A DNA stretch of 64,000 nt from Gracilaria gracilis (taxonomy: Eukaryota; Rhodophyta; Florideophyceae; Gracilariales; Gracilariaceae). Under the pieces are notes generated by a model, which was not told the DNA's origin, searched no databases, and saw only the letters and a list, made by a program, of their open reading frames with translations. The stretch spans positions 339,530 through 403,529 of the forward strand of contig JARGSG010000052.1 in assembly GCA_030374805.1 (NCBI GenBank), given 5' to 3'. This document shows, piece after piece, positions 10,484-20,588 of the stretch (position 1 is the stretch's first letter; each line of letters starts with the position of its first letter). Made by a program: the position numbers and the translations under genes.

Positions 10484-11800
10484 ATGAGCGATTATATCTT
10501 GGGCTTCATGATGAATGAGGAAAACTTCTCACCCCCGCACATCCGTTCTGGAAATCGTGGGTCGGGGACGAAGGGAACGAACCAGAAAACTTCCAAAGGT
10601 TTGAAGAAAGTTATTGAACCCCGTAAATCAAATGTCCGCTCTAGTCGCGTCCAAGTGAAGATACATTCGGATGGAAAAGACAACCCTCTGCGAGAGACAG
10701 ACGTGAATGGCGAGCTGGTGAATGATTTCATCCAGTCTCCGAGTGGTACGTCGAAGGAGCAGAGAACCATGGAGGAGCATCGTCGCGTAATTGAAGAGTC
10801 TACTGAGAATACCGGTTTGGAGGTTATGCCGAAGACGCAAGAGATTATGAACATGAGGCGTCGTGTTCTGGACTCCGATAATGCTCGTGAGCATGAACGG
10901 CGAGGTGAGCAAGTCGGACCGGCGAAGATGCGAACCAGGGGTGGTGTTGAGAGTCCAGTTATGGAAGGGTTCGAGGAAGATGGTGTTCAGGAAGCCATTG
11001 CCGAACAGGATGCACTTGTTGGAATAGCTGAAGACTACACCCCCGAAAGGAAGAGATTGGCCTTCTCGCAGCTAAGCCAGCACAATGGCCAGAAGACGCA
11101 TATTGTAGAGGGAGCTGATATTGCACCGGGCCAGGCCCACGAAGGTGTCCCTTCGGGCATTGAGCGAAGCAATACTGGTGACAAAAGGGCTGGCAATGCC
11201 GCCGGTGCCGCTGCTTATATCGGTGCTGACGCGAGGAGTTTAGCTGATATCACTAATCTGAGAGATTCCGCAGTAGTTGAAGCCCGCAACAAGCGCAAGA
11301 GCGGGGTATTGGCTAAAAACCCTTCGGAACATAAGCGTCAGCGTCTGAATAAAGAGTGTGTACATCGACGTGATGGCGAAGAAGGTGCACAGGTGGATAA
11401 GGAAGGATGTAGTGACGGAACCAGCAGTTTGATAGATCTCCTTGATGATATTGGGGACAATGTTCGCAGCTATTCCTGTGGAAAGGCTGTTCAGCTTGTG
11501 ACCGGTAATGGATCTGGTGATCGCTGCATCAATGAAGGGGAATTGGTTGAAGACGAAGATCTGGACGATGTTGGAGATGTTGAAGATGTTGTGAAGGTTT
11601 CTGTTATTGACCTGGAAAAGATGCTTGCGGAGCAGGAAGTGGAGCTGAAGGAAAGGCACAATGCTGTGTACGAACGACGTGTCGACATATACAGTGGTAA
11701 CTATCGCTCTACCCCCGGGCCGCAAGAGGGGGTAAGGCCACAAAGCTTTCGCCAGCTGAGAAACGAAAGCAACGATTGCGAGAGAAGGCTGCGAAACTGA
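10484..11800 (+). CDS. Acidic, probably disordered N-terminal region of the recombinase module
   Basis: A 438-codon open frame starts at ATG 10484. The frame is open further upstream only with TTG at 10466. The sequence is highly charged and low in hydrophobics. It has a basic N-third with Lys/Arg runs, a Lys/Arg-rich cluster near residue 290 (SEHKRQR) that looks like a nuclear localisation signal, and an acidic segment near residue 375 (EDEDLDDVGDVED). No enzyme motif is visible. Near 11700 a different frame takes over, encoding a basic helix (AEKRKQRLREKAAKLKD) that leads into the recombinase region, so this ORF and the next are probably one gene broken by frameshifts (or unrecognised introns). 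It could instead be a separate accessory protein of the element. Confidence 0.5.
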   Translation: MSDYILGFMMNEENFSPPHIRSGNRGSGTKGTNQKTSKGLKKVIEPRKSNVRSSRVQVKIHSDGKDNPLRETDVNGELVNDFIQSPSGTSKEQRTMEEHRRVIEESTENTGLEVMPKTQEIMNMRRRVLDSDNAREHERRGEQVGPAKMRTRGGVESPVMEGFEEDGVQEAIAEQDALVGIAEDYTPERKRLAFSQLSQHNGQKTHIVEGADIAPGQAHEGVPSGIERSNTGDKRAGNAAGAAAYIGADARSLADITNLRDSAVVEARNKRKSGVLAKNPSEHKRQRLNKECVHRRDGEEGAQVDKEGCSDGTSSLIDLLDDIGDNVRSYSCGKAVQLVTGNGSGDRCINEGELVEDEDLDDVGDVEDVVKVSVIDLEKMLAEQEVELKERHNAVYERRVDIYSGNYRSTPGPQEGVRPQSFRQLRNESNDCERRLRN

Positions 11801-13401
11801 AGGACAAGACACCAAAAGAGCTTTGGAAAGACATGATTCGTGACCACGCTCGCCCGGAGCCCTGATTACTTCAGTAGTGATAACGCGTTGCTGAAGGAAG
11901 ACTGCAGCATGGGAAAGGGGAAGATTGGGTATCCAGGCCTGAAGGTGCTACCGGAGAACTGCCTTGATCTCCAAGATGTGTACATGGTTCGTTATAAAAC
12001 CCAAGGAGCTTCTAGATGCAAAAGGTGGGAACGCGAGTTTTGGAGTGTTCCGGTCTATTGTCGGGCAGTTTGTGCGCTGGGCCATAGCCTGTGGTGCACT
12101 GAGACGCAGTGAGGGGTGGAGGTCCAAAGCGATTTACAAGTTGTTGACCAACGAGAAGTTGGTGCGGGTGTTTCTCAACTATTTCATTCGCGTCGCGTCT
12201 TTCTCCACTGTCGCCGGAAAATGTGACGTTCTGCGTACGATGTGCAAGTATGCTACACTTGGTATGAATGAGGGAGAGGAGCAAAGAGCAGTTCGACGTG
12301 TGGAGATGGTTCTTACAACCACGTTCAATGCGGCCAAAGGGCGTGCGCGCGAAAGCTACCGCGCCCGTCAATGCGCCGAGGAACGCATTCAGAATCAAAC
12401 CATTGTGACGAAGAAGGAAATCGAGTGTGGCATCCGTACAGGTCGGTCGAAGCTAAACGACATCATCGAGAACTTCTCCGAAACGGTGTCGAAAGAGTCC
12501 AAGCGGGAAGCCATTGAAGAACTATGTGAAACCAAAGGGCTCATTGGAAAATGGTGCTTGAATCTCTTGGGCCTCATTTCATTGACTGGTGGAGGACAGA
12601 GACCGCAAGCGTATGCCCGATTGCAGTGCCCAAAAAGGAGTCTGTTGAAGGATTGTTGGAGCAGAGAAATGGCGATTATGAAGGGGTGTGTTCGAGATGA
12701 AGACGTTCCGAGAAAAGACGGCAAGGGCACTTGACGTTCCGAATGTTACTTTCCCTCGTTTCATACTGCCATACGTCGCCTTCCATGTGGATATCGTTAG
12801 ACCGTTGTTGATCGAGAAGAGAAAGATTCCTGTGACTAAGCGATTCCACAACAACCAACCACTTTTATTACATTCCCGAACTGGTCTCTATCTGAGCTCG
12901 TCGAACATTAGTCGCTCGATTAAGGCATTCATGGCTGGTATGGATCCCAATCTGAACTCCGTGACTGCAATGACGTTGAGAACTAGTTTTGCAACTGTTA
13001 TGTTGCATGACTATCGGCAGGGGAAGTTCATGAAGAATGGTGTGATAATGGCCGAAGAGAAGTTCTTGGAATTAGTTGCCAAGCAGATGAATACGTCAAT
13101 CGAGCAGCTGCGGAATACCTATATGTCTTGCTACAGCAGCGATTTCAAAGATATCACAGCTCTACTGACAAGGCATTTCTGCAGCATACTTGGGGAAGAC
13201 TCAGAAGGAGAGGAGGATGTGAGAGAAAGTGGAGTGTACGACAGTCGACCAGGGTCCAGGGAAGGTAGTGAGGATTGTAGTGACGGAGAGATATCTCCTG
13301 AGGAGGGTGAGGACGACATAGATTCTGGCATTTGCTTGTTTCCCGATGAGGTAGAAGAAACGAGAGCGAGGAGGACGATGGGAATGATGAGGATGAAGTA
13401 G
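11700..13401 (+). pseudogene. Crypton-like tyrosine recombinase, frameshifted
   Basis: Coding potential moves through several frames: 11700-11865, 11865-11990, 11964-12620 and about 12620-13401. The 11964-12734 frame contains the first Arg box (GGQRPQAYARL, Arg213 of that ORF). The 12688-13401 frame contains the second box (LRTSFATVMLHDY, Arg98) and a C-terminal NTSIEQLRNTYMSCY with Tyr145 as the likely nucleophile. The R...(H)xxR...Y order is that of tyrosine recombinases, and the absence of reverse transcriptase nearby points to Crypton rather than DIRS. The C-terminus is acidic and Ser-rich (EDSEGEEDVRES). Such enzymes cut and rejoin element ends through a 3'-phosphotyrosine. At least three frame changes make this copy inactive as read; some fall in homopolymers and could be sequence errors. 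DIRS-type or phage-type recombinase is the alternative. Confidence 0.65.
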
Positions 13402-15034
13402 ATGAGGATGAAGAACCAGTTCGTCGGAAGCGAAGGCATCGGTCGGCTTAGAGCAGGATTGGCGAAATGGGTTACAAGGGTCAAAAATGAATGTAGTAAA
13501 ACTTGAAAGATAGTTCAGCGCCCTAATATGTGTAGAAGTGTTGGTAAATGTATGAGTTGAAGCGGGTACGAGACGTATGGTACGTAATGGAGAGAGACGG
13601 AGGGTAGCGTTTGGGAGTGGTGGTTGGTGAATCTGCCGCAGTATTGTCTGAACGATAATACGACCAATGGTAATAGCAGTGGGTGTCCAGAAGCCTAAGT
13701 TTGTGATTTATCAAGCACAGACGCCAAGGAGTTGTAGTACGGAAGAATGAACTCATGGACCATCGTCGGGATGCGCCACTTCTTCACCTGCTGCCACACG
13801 GTTTTGAGCCATTTGGAAATGGGCAACGGCTCGTGTGTGGCGGACAGTGGATTCCTAGTATTCTCAAACGAGTTTATGATAATGGTGCATGAGCCGGAAA
13901 AGACGGTTCGGTTTGGCTCATGGAAATGAAACGATTCTACTTTGTTTGTGCAGTTAAACAATAACCATATCTTCACAGCAGTCCATCCGTCCTGGGCACT
14001 TCTGAAAGCGCGACACTGCATTTTCAGTAAGAAACCTTGGTCGCGGAGGTGCAGGCGAGGGTGATCGATGATGCCCGACCTTTGGTTACGACAAGTGCGT
14101 AAAGTGGCCTTTGAGGCCACAGTGATAGAGTCTGTGTCGTTGTGCAGCCGCGCCGGCGGTTCTATGGGCAGTGGGCAGAGAAGCACTGGAGGTACACGCG
14201 CCCCGAAGGACACGCACGCAAATGCTGCGGCGGGAGTACATGGTAAACGACGGATGGGGAGGTGGTAGGTGCGACGGTAACCACGCACAGTATAGAGCGA
14301 GTTTGCCTATGGTAGCCGGAGCGGGAGGAGCAGGTATTGTTATCTGTGGTTGCGAAACTGAGTCGATGTCCGGATGCGTTGGGGACGGGAAGCTGCAAGG
14401 GGTGAAGGCGGCGTGGTTGGCATGGCAGCACTGCAAGGGCTGGGGGCGGCGGGGGGCGGCATAGGACACGGAGATGCAGGCGGCGGGGGGCAAAGCGAGG
14501 GTTTGTCGCTGTCGAAGGGGTGGGTTGGCATCGAAGGGTATTGGGAGGGAGCGGGTTGTGCGAGGGCGTCACATTGCAGCGTGCACGCCGTGCAGTGCAC
14601 GGTGTCCACGGGTTTTTGCAGAATAAAATGCCGGAATAATTTGCAAGAAGTGTTAGAAATTAACTTCGAAGGCAGGTTAAGGGTAGGTATGCGGTGTGCG
14701 CACAGGGCTGGGCCAGAATGGACTATATTGTGGCTAGACAACTTACACTGACGCATATGCGCATAGTGTACAACGGTCAAATTAGAGGCGGAGATTGGGC
14801 CGTTCTCACACGTGGAGATTGTGCCGTTTTAACACGTGAGTATTGGGCCGTTACTACACGTGGATATCATGTTAATGGCGATGGAGGACTGTATTCATGC
14901 ATCGCCGATGCACCGATATGATAATATCCTTCATCGCAGAGGATGTTACGAGACATTGTAACGAAAGGGAAGATGAACCTTTGACGAAGGCAGGAGTGTT
15001 TCCATATGGGCGTTGACCCCTTACTGTAGCCGCA
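13402..15034. other. Mostly non-coding
   Basis: A 197-codon minus-strand frame (14288-13695) is open. Its second half (after about 14070) has a protein-like composition with Trp, His and Phe (WLKTVWQQVKKW), but I recognise no domain. Overlapping frames on both strands at 14.1-14.75 kb reflect G-rich low-complexity sequence. A 3 x 24 bp tandem repeat lies at 14791-14862. Confidence 0.4.
14791..14862 (+). repeat. Three 24-bp tandem units
   Basis: Units start at 14791, 14815 and 14839. Each contains ATTGNGCCGTT and ends in CACGTG (an E-box/G-box-like hexamer). The units differ at a few positions. Confidence 0.75.
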
Positions 15035-15059
15035 AAATGCGGAACATTGTTCTGCAACT
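15035..15059. repeat. 25-bp palindrome, degenerate right arm
   Basis: The left arm AAATGCGGAACA is perfect. The right arm is TGTTCTGCAACT. Confidence 0.75.
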
Positions 15060-15986
15060 TGTCATATTGTGCTTTTTGCACAGACGAAGTGGGGTTAAGG
15101 ATACTGCTTAGGTTTTGTTGTGAATTCTGGCTTTGTTGACGTACATTAGCAACCGACAGAGAAATTATGTAGAGGATGTCATCCTATTAAGCCCGTTGTA
15201 CACGTGATGTTAGCTTTTACTAGAGTGGTTCAGAGTAGCTCCGATATCGTCTTTCAGTTCAACTCTCATTTAAGCCGTTCCCAGCCCTCTGACCCCAGTG
15301 CGGTAGTACGCTACGGCGAATTTCAGCATGGGTGCCTTACTGTCCGGCAAGGTGATCAAGGCGGCGTTGTTCCCAGCGCGCGCAAAATTTTCAATTGATA
15401 CACCTAGAAGCTGGAGCTGGACAGCGGTCCTGAAGCTGGACAGCGGTTGGTATTTGCCACGCTTGGGGTGGAGCTCGCGACGTTAACCCTCACGTGTTGC
15501 GAGCGATCGTGAAGTAGGGCGATCGTGAAGGTGCGTCCCGAAGCAGTTTGGAAACTGGCGTCTGCTTTCGGGCATCGCGTGCACAATCGGTTGAATAAAA
15601 GAGGGAAGGAAAGAGGTGGTAGAGACGCGGCAGGTACTTGTGAAAGTAGTTAGCATACACTGCCTTAAGGGGGTCTACAATCCTTTACTCTGTCGTGTCT
15701 CTCTCTGGTGTATAAGTACAAAAGCTTAATTATAATTCGGTTAACGTTTAAGTTCGAAGAAGAGCACTTTTACTGGGTTCTTAACGAGTAGCTGGACTAA
15801 ACGTCTTAATAACGTTGTTCTATACCATCTGAGAAGGTAATGGTCCACTTCAATCATTTGTCCCGATCTAAAGTTGCAAACTCACTCCTTACCAAGCAAA
15901 TCAGATCAAAGAGGAAGCAAGCTCGGCATATTTCCCACGAAGATCTGTGCTGCAGTTTCTGCTTTCTTCTGACTTTGTGTTGGAGC
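15060..15986. other. No supported gene
   Basis: Contains two close half copies of the GGACAGCGG repeat (about 15419-15445) and no recognisable ORF. Confidence 0.5.
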
Positions 15987-16052
15987 TCGAGGATGAGGTC
16001 AATTTGAAGAAAAGAGAGCGCTGAAGACGTCGGTAACATAATCCTGTTGGCA

Positions 16053-16077
16053 AAATGCGGAACAATGTTCCGCATTT
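16053..16077. repeat. 25-bp palindrome, perfect copy 3
   Basis: Perfect 12-bp arms around a central A, inside the first 102-bp unit and about 230 bp beyond the 3' end of the minus-strand Ulp1 gene. Confidence 0.85.
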
Positions 16078-16154
16078 TGTCATGTAAGTCGAGGATGAGG
16101 TCAATTTGAAGAAAAGAGAGCGCTGAGGACGTCGGTAACATAATCCTGTTGGCG

Positions 16155-16179
16155 AAATGCGGAACAATGTTCCGCATTT
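16155..16179. repeat. 25-bp palindrome, perfect copy 4
   Basis: Perfect 12-bp arms around a central A, inside the second 102-bp unit. Confidence 0.85.
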
Positions 16180-16303
16180 TGTCATGTAAGTCAAATTAGA
16201 AGGAACCCAAGTGCATGGGCGCGCAAGTGAAAGATGTACAGATGTACTTTACTTTACGAACATATGGTTCAAGAAAGTGATGTCGTACGATATAGGTTGT
16301 AAT

Positions 16304-19300
16304 CTAGGAAGATTGCCTGGACTTCATCTTGTGTACCAACTTTTTCATCTTACTAAAACACATAATCCACTCATTCTTAATATCGGAGTCAGTAACCTGA
16401 AGCAGCAACGAATGGCCTTCGTCGAGAAGAGCACGGTACTCCGTCGGCTGAACGCCACCATCTGCATCGATTGCGTTTACGTTTGTAGGAGGGTGGGGAG
16501 GTTGTTCCGGTTGTTTTTGAGAGGAAGGGGGAGGGGGAGAGGATGCTGTGGGATGCGCTCTGTGGTGCGGGGTTGGTTCGGATACGGGAGGGAGAACCGG
16601 GAATATTGATCGGTACTTGGAGAACACGAGCGGGGTCAATTTCTCCATGGCAATATCCATCGAACTGGGGCCCAGATTGTTCATCTCATTGTGAATGTGT
16701 GGGTCATCTAATACCGTGGCAGTAATTTTGTGTGTATCAGTTCTCCGTTGGGCCGTTGAATTCATTGCCATGAGACCGTGGACAACCCCGACAAGGGCTT
16801 GGCGGAGCGGAGTATCAGAATGTCGTTTCGCTGGTGAGTGAGTCGGAGTGTTAGAACTGATGTTGGGAGTGGCATCGATCTTTGAACCATCCAGCGGTGG
16901 CGGTGTTTTCATTTCGGGTTTTGGAGAGTTAGGAATAGACCGAACGCGAGAGGAAGAAGAGGAAACCGTTTTGGGATCAGCACCGGCCTGGCGTTTAGGG
17001 ATGGGAGTGAAGTGGATAATGTCCGAAGACTCCGAAGAATTGGATACCAAGTTTGGTTTGTGACGCTTAGAAGGCCTCTCCATAAAATCGTTATCGTCAT
17101 CCTTATCGTGAACTTCATTTTCATGACCTGCGCCCGGGCCCTGTGTGCCGTCTTTCTTCGATGGCACTTGGGAAATGGGCGTGTTACCTTGCGGCGGTGT
17201 AGATGCAGCGTGGTGGACCGGGGTTGAGGGCAACTGCTTCCGACCCCAAAGAAACGGAGGTGACGGTATAACAGCGCCTGGGTTGGAAACGAATGCATCC
17301 TTGATGGTCTTAAGACGCTGATGTACATCAAGCTTGTACTCCTCGAACGGGTATGATTTGTACATTGAATCCAGGTACGTTTCTGCATCGGAGGGGGTAT
17401 CAGTGTGAAACACTTTGTGATTCTTAGATACGAGAGAGAGGTGGTACGCTGTGTGGAAACCGCAATCAAGAGATTTTTGTAGATTCTTATTGAACCGATG
17501 GTGCGGAATAGCCTCTTTCAATTGTGAGATAGATATAGCCTGTTTTCCAGGGTAGGCTGCATGTAGGTAATGAAAAACATTGTCCTGTACGGCAATATGT
17601 GGGGAAGAAACGCCCATACTATCAAGCCAAAAAATGGAAGTCTTCTTGTTCGTGGGCGCTGCACTACCCTCTTTGGTATTGTTCTGCGCCTTCTTCTCCA
17701 AAGTGTCAAGTAAGCAGGGAAGGTTGACTACCACGACCAGACTCCAATGAAGAGCACCGACGACGGGGAGTAATGTAGTATGGGCGTACCAAACGCGATG
17801 GTGCCATAAATACGTCCTACCAGAAAGGGACATTGTCTTTCGGCGAAGGGAAAGGAGCGGTTCCTTGTCTTGCTTCAGAGTGTCAGTAAACCAACCGTTC
17901 AGTAAAAGAGAATCCACGAAGTATATTTCAGAGATCGAGAGGGGATGCCAATTGGTGAAGAATAGAACAGTGAAAAGCAGGGCGCCGTCTGTTGCCATTG
18001 AGAAGGTGTTAATGGGATCGTAATCCGTTCTATATAATGTGAATTTCCCTTTGCGAACGCCACCAAACACCTTTTCCTGCAAACGTCCATGGTGCGCTCC
18101 TTATTGTACTTCACTATTGCACTCACCACGACATCTGCCAAATCGATTGAACGCTTCTTGTTGCCCTGCTTGACGATTGGGCTAAGCTGAGCCCGGACCC
18201 TGGACAGGATCTCCTGTTTTTGTTTCATTTCGAGTACTTGATCCGGATCAGCGGGCGATTTCAGCTTTTGTTCAGCTTCTTCGTTAACCCGACGTTCGAG
18301 CTCGTCGAGAAGGGCAACAGAGCCAGGCTGCTTCCAATCCAAGTAACTCTCCCAACCTGGGGGAGGGTCAGTGTTGCAGGTAGCGTCCTTTTCTTGTCTG
18401 ATTTGCGCCCCCTTCGACGCCCATCGATCTCGCTACCACTTCGATCGGTGAACTTGTAGTCACAATCCAACCCCCCTTCACGGCGAGCGATCCAAAGGTC
18501 CACCCTGTCCTTTATTTTTTCCGGGGGCCATGTCTTCACGACATTCAGGGTACGCCGCGTGAAGCTCGCGATGCCAGCAGACTCTAAGCTGCAGAGATAA
18601 GGCACGACACCTGCCTTTAGGAGCCTTTGAGCCCCAGACATGTAAGCTTGCGCAGTTGGTGTCAAGAGATTCGATAGAGGTGTGCGAAGTCTTGTGGCCA
18701 AGAAATCAATGGCGTATTTGCTCCCCTCCTGTGTATCTCGCTTCAATTCTTCATACGCAGTAAGGAGCTTCTGTTGCGTCATTGCGGGAAGCCGACGAGG
18801 GCGTTTACCGGAGGCGATATGCTTCTGAGCCTGACACCACTGCCAGTATTCTTGGAGGAGTCCAAAACACTGGACCTGTTGCATGAGAGTAAATGCTTCT
18901 GGCCTTGGTTCAGTGGCCTCCAGATGGTGCGAAATTAGAGCCCCATGCGTTAGAACCGAAATAGGAAAACCAAACTCCTTGATATTGCTGAGTTCCAGTA
19001 CCTGGTAGGGCACGAGAAGAATATGCATCAAATGGGCTGCAACGAGAACACGGTGCCCTCCTCCAACAACAACCAACAGTCGCTTAGGAAACTTAGTATC
19101 CGAATTGACAACCAGTATAGGTTGGTCACGGCGAAAGTGTTGTGGCTCTCCAATCTCCCTGCAGACACGCTTGAAGTTAATCTTCGAGGAATGCCGGCCA
19201 ATGAAAGGACCGGCGAAAAGGTCAATGTGGGCAAAGCGCACGGGGCTTGCTCTCGCGTCTTGAATTCTTTCCATAATCCTGCTGGATATGGTTTGCGTAG

Positions 19301-19304
19301 GCAT
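16304..19304 (-). pseudogene. Possible ParB-like domain plus Ulp1/C48 cysteine protease, frameshifted
   Basis: Three overlapping minus-strand frames read as one gene: 19304-18395 (ATG at 19304), 18400-18085, then 18082-16304. Frame changes fall at an AAAA run near 18395 and near 18080. Part 1, residues about 20-95, has the strand/helix pattern and GGGHRVLVAAHL box of ParB/sulfiredoxin-fold proteins (family motif GxxRxxA). Next comes a helical, Lys/Glu-rich middle. The 592-codon last part carries a Ulp1-type triad: His112 (LHWSLVVVV), Asp154 (FWLDSMG), Gln202 and Cys207 (QKSLDCGFH), preceded by SLLLNGWFTDTL, which matches the usual WLND region. After residue 245 it is Ser/Pro-rich and probably disordered. 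Ulp1 enzymes cleave SUMO-like modifiers, and transposon-encoded versions are known. The protease call is firm; the ParB-like call is tentative. Palindromes flank the gene on both sides. Confidence 0.6.
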
Positions 19305-19489
19305 GGTGAAGGTGAAGAAGGAGGAAGAGATGCCTATAGATCTTCAGGGAGGGGAATGAGGCGAAATAAATGCGTAGCGTTGGGAATGATATTCGAAAGA
19401 GAAAGACGGAAAGGAACTGTTGCATAGTCGTAGTGAATCGCTCAAGACGGAAGGTGGGCTAAGGAGCTCGCGTACCACACGATTTGACG

Positions 19490-19514
19490 AAATGCAGAAC
19501 AATGTTCTGGATTC
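19490..19514. repeat. 25-bp palindrome, degenerate
   Basis: AAATGCAGAACA, a central A, then TGTTCTGGATTC. It lies 186 bp upstream of the ParB-like/Ulp1 gene start. Confidence 0.7.
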
Positions 19515-19800
19515 CGACGGCGGGACCGCCGGGGTGTATGGTGCAAAATCATGGACCATGGTCAGCACACGTGGGATTCATAGCACCCTGGCCCAGACAC
19601 GTGGGTTACATTGCTAAAGTGCACGCCTTACAAGAAAAGTACGGGTACAGTACGTGTACAGGTGTACACGGCGCCCCGTAACGACACCCTTAAGAGCGTT
19701 CCATCGTGTGGCACAGGGGCGACAGTGTGAACTCCGTTGAGGGTTCCAGCGGCTATGATTTCAGAATATTTCTCCCAAAAATGGGCAATTTTGGTTCACC

Positions 19801-19825
19801 AAATACAGAACATTGTTCCGCAATC
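19801..19825. repeat. 25-bp palindrome, degenerate
   Basis: AAATACAGAACA, a central T, then TGTTCCGCAATC. It is the last member of the family in the window. Confidence 0.7.
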
Positions 19826-20065
19826 TGCCGCTGCCGCCGCTATCTTTCCCTTCTCCATAGTAAGCTGTTTCATCTGCCGTAGAAGTCCTCTCTTGCGTAT
19901 TCACTAACAAAGGAGAAGTTTCGTATACCGTTGAAGAGGATTGACGGGATATATCGAGCATTCACCCTGTCGGATTTCAAGCGTGCTTCCCACCCCCGTT
20001 GTGTGTTTGGCAGTTGGGTCTCTCTTGACCTGGGGTGCTTCGTACCGATTTGGGCCTAGAGTTCA

Positions 20066-20515
20066 TCGTTGTGTGCGTACAGGAGTGTGTTCACGTTTAT
20101 TCAGCCTTGTGGTGGTGTGTTCGCAACGAGTGTTACCGGAGTGTGTTCGAGATCCGCCGACGCTCCCGCTTGGTGGCTCTACGTTGGTTGTGGTGCTACG
20201 TTGGTTGTGGTGCTACGTTTGTCGTGTGTGTACTGGAGTGTATGCGCGTTTCTTTCGCGTTGTCGTTGTGGTGCCGCGTTCGTTGTGTCTTTACCGGAGT
20301 TTGTTCTCGATCTGCAGCCGTTCCCGCGTTGCGCTGTGGTACTACATTGGTTGTGGTGTTACGTTCTTTTGTGTGTTTCCTGGAGCGTATTCGCGTTTCT
20401 TACGCGTTGTCGTTGTGTTTCTGTGATCGTTGTGTGGTTACCGGAGTGTGTTTGCGCTGTGGTGGTACGTTCTTTTTCGTGACGTTGCAGCGCTACGTTC
20501 GTTGTCTTGACTAGA
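20066..20515 (+). repeat. Three diverged tandem units of about 150 bp
   Basis: Units begin with TGTGTG near 20069, 20224 and 20370. Each shares GGAGTGT.., CGCGTTTCTT.CGCGTTGTCG, TTACCGGAGT and a TTGGTTGTGGTGTTACGTT-type end in the same order. The array is GT-rich on the plus strand and abuts the TATA-like element of the next gene. The several apparent ORFs here are translations of the repeat. Confidence 0.65.
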
Positions 20516-20545
20516 GTGCTGGGGGAATCGTTTACCCGTTCATTG

Positions 20546-20552
20546 CTATATA
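20546..20552 (+). promoter_or_regulatory. TATA-like CTATATA
   Basis: CTATATATT lies 37-43 nt upstream of the ATG at 20589, directly after the tandem array. It would imply a very short leader. Confidence 0.35.
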
Positions 20553-20588
20553 TTGGCCAGGTCGGACGCTGAAACCACAATCACGAGA

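Larger units (their letters stand above)
15987..16190 (+). repeat. 102-bp tandem duplication, each unit with one perfect palindrome
   Basis: Units begin TCGAGGATGAGGTCAATTTG at 15987 and 16089 and are almost identical. Each ends in a perfect 25-bp palindrome followed by TTGTCATGTAAG. A related AGCTCGA..GAGGTCAA segment occurs at about 8615, on the other side of the recombinase gene and in the same orientation. Confidence 0.85.
19305..20065. other. Intergenic region between two divergent genes
   Basis: The minus-strand gene starts at 19304 and the plus-strand orphan starts at 20589, so this is a divergent promoter region. It holds two degenerate palindromes (19490 and 19801) and CACGTGGG words near 19568 and 19597. 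No ORF is supported. Confidence 0.5.

Noticed and set aside
20035-20514. Overlapping Cys/Val/Arg-rich ORFs that look like membrane proteins
   Set aside because: They translate the GT-rich tandem array in three frames, and the similarity between frames follows the repeat.
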